Origin: Lachnoclostridium sp. UBA7097
GTDB lineage: Bacteria; Bacillota; Clostridia; Lachnospirales; Lachnospiraceae
Direction of reading: 5' to 3'
NCBI GenBank assembly: GCA_002499945.1
Contig: DKYP01000009.1
Location: 9,195-23,735 of the forward strand
DNA length: 14,541 nt
Part shown: piece after piece, positions 13,951-14,541 of the stretch
How the letters are laid out: every line of letters begins with the position of its first letter
Numbering within the stretch: the stretch's first letter is position 1
Translations under genes and position numbers: made by a program
Notes under the pieces: generated by a model
The model's database searches: none
What the model was told of the DNA's origin: nothing
The model's input: only the letters and a program-made list of their open reading frames with translations

Positions 13951-14541
13951 CAGTCTGCCTTCTTTTCAATATCTTCCTGCTGTACTGCTTCTTCTGGTTT
14001 TGTATTCATAATCTTATATGTAAGCGTATCCTTTGGATACCTGTCAGTAAATGGTATTACAGCATTGTCAAAAATTATCAGCCCGCTTCCAGGCTCTGCC
14101 CCTGTGACATATCCAAGCTGTTTCCCAGACAGCCCAAGCTTTTCTGCAAGTATCTCCCTGTCTGGTGCGCTCTGGTTCAGCATATATATAAAATCGCTGT
14201 TACCAAGAATCCCTTCCACCTCCGGGGATTTTAAAAAGTCTGTGACATTCTGTGTAAGCCCTGTCGGTATTCCTCCCCATTTCCTGAAACGTTTCCATAT
14301 TTCCACTGAATAAAGTGCTGTCTGTTTTTCTTTCAGAAGAAGATGGAATTCATCACAGTAGTACCTTGTTGCAACCCTTCTTTCCCTGTTCCTTGACACC
14401 CTGTTCCATACTGCATCCTGTACAACAAGCATACCAAGCTCTTTAAGCTGGTTTCCCAGTTCTTTTATATCAAAACACATTATACGGTTCATGGAGTCCA
14501 CATTGGTACGGTGGTTAAAATAATTCTGCGAACCATGCACA
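13950..14541 (-). CDS. virB4: VirB4/TraE-type conjugation ATPase, C-terminal fragment
   Basis: Only the last 196 residues are in the window; the gene continues past the right edge. Visible ATPase parts are the Walker B-type YYCDEFHLLL (counted residues 60-69 of the fragment) and the following GIPTGLTQNVTDFL with its Gln-bearing sensor motif. Then comes the FIYMLNQSAPDREIL segment typical of VirB4-like proteins of Tn916/Tn1549-type elements, and the GLIIFDNAVIPFTDRYP end. VirB4 is the cytoplasmic ATPase that powers assembly and substrate movement in type IV secretion. Its stop overlaps the start of the M23 peptidase gene by one base, so the two mating-channel proteins are produced from one message. 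The Walker A region lies outside the window. Confidence 0.94.
   Translation of the reverse strand, partial: VHGSQNYFNHRTNVDSMNRIMCFDIKELGNQLKELGMLVVQDAVWNRVSRNRERRVATRYYCDEFHLLLKEKQTALYSVEIWKRFRKWGGIPTGLTQNVTDFLKSPEVEGILGNSDFIYMLNQSAPDREILAEKLGLSGKQLGYVTGAEPGSGLIIFDNAVIPFTDRYPKDTLTYKIMNTKPEEAVQQEDIEKKAD

Noticed and set aside
1..14541. tRNA, rRNA, riboswitch, oriT or att sites
   Set aside because: No cloverleaf, rRNA-like segment, recognisable riboswitch core or element end was seen; gaps between genes are short except at 5374-5530 and 6608-6715, which hold only AT-rich spacer, the terminator and a weak promoter candidate.

Overview
The window looks like the interior of a Tn1549/CTn-type integrative conjugative element from a low-GC Firmicute, most likely a gut Clostridia/Lachnospiraceae-type host. 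This rests on the order VirB4 ATPase, CD1108-like M23 peptidase, DUF4315 protein, DUF4366 (CD1107-like) membrane protein, adenine methyltransferase, topoisomerase III, then a giant methylase/helicase. All supported genes lie on the minus strand, so the block reads from right to left. The plus strand is correspondingly pyrimidine-rich. Neither end of the element is visible: no relaxase, integrase, oriT or att site was found, and both terminal genes run off the window.

Right part (14541 to 8875): the end of the VirB4 ATPase shares one base with the start of a 900-residue M23 peptidase carrying 52-residue N-terminal repeats. A TTG-started DUF4315 protein, a Cys-rich DUF4366 type I membrane protein and an MT-A70 methyltransferase follow, packed with 4 to 14 base overlaps. 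This is the cell-envelope part of a conjugation machine (ATPase, wall-opening enzyme, surface proteins) plus DNA modification.

Middle (8860 to 5374): topoisomerase III starts 14 bases after the methyltransferase. An AT-rich, differently composed gene follows. It encodes a secreted protein with three surface-type repeats and a C-terminal papain-like (C/H/D) domain, and it has its own spacer upstream and an intrinsic terminator downstream. It looks like cargo inserted into the conjugation operon.

Left part (5373 to 1): one uninterrupted reading frame of 1791 codons runs off the left edge. It holds an N-terminal DNA-processing-type domain, a disordered Gly/Arg-rich linker, two copies of an approximately 80-residue module, an N6-adenine methylase core and the start of an SNF2-type helicase. 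Completely inside it, in another frame and on the same strand, lies a 116-codon ORF encoding a recognisable TnpV-family protein with its own Shine-Dalgarno. The host protein is low-complexity exactly there.

The two strongest observations are this nested TnpV/helicase gene pair and an almost complete absence of GATC. A line-by-line hand scan found one GATC in 14.5 kb, and it lies in the cargo gene.
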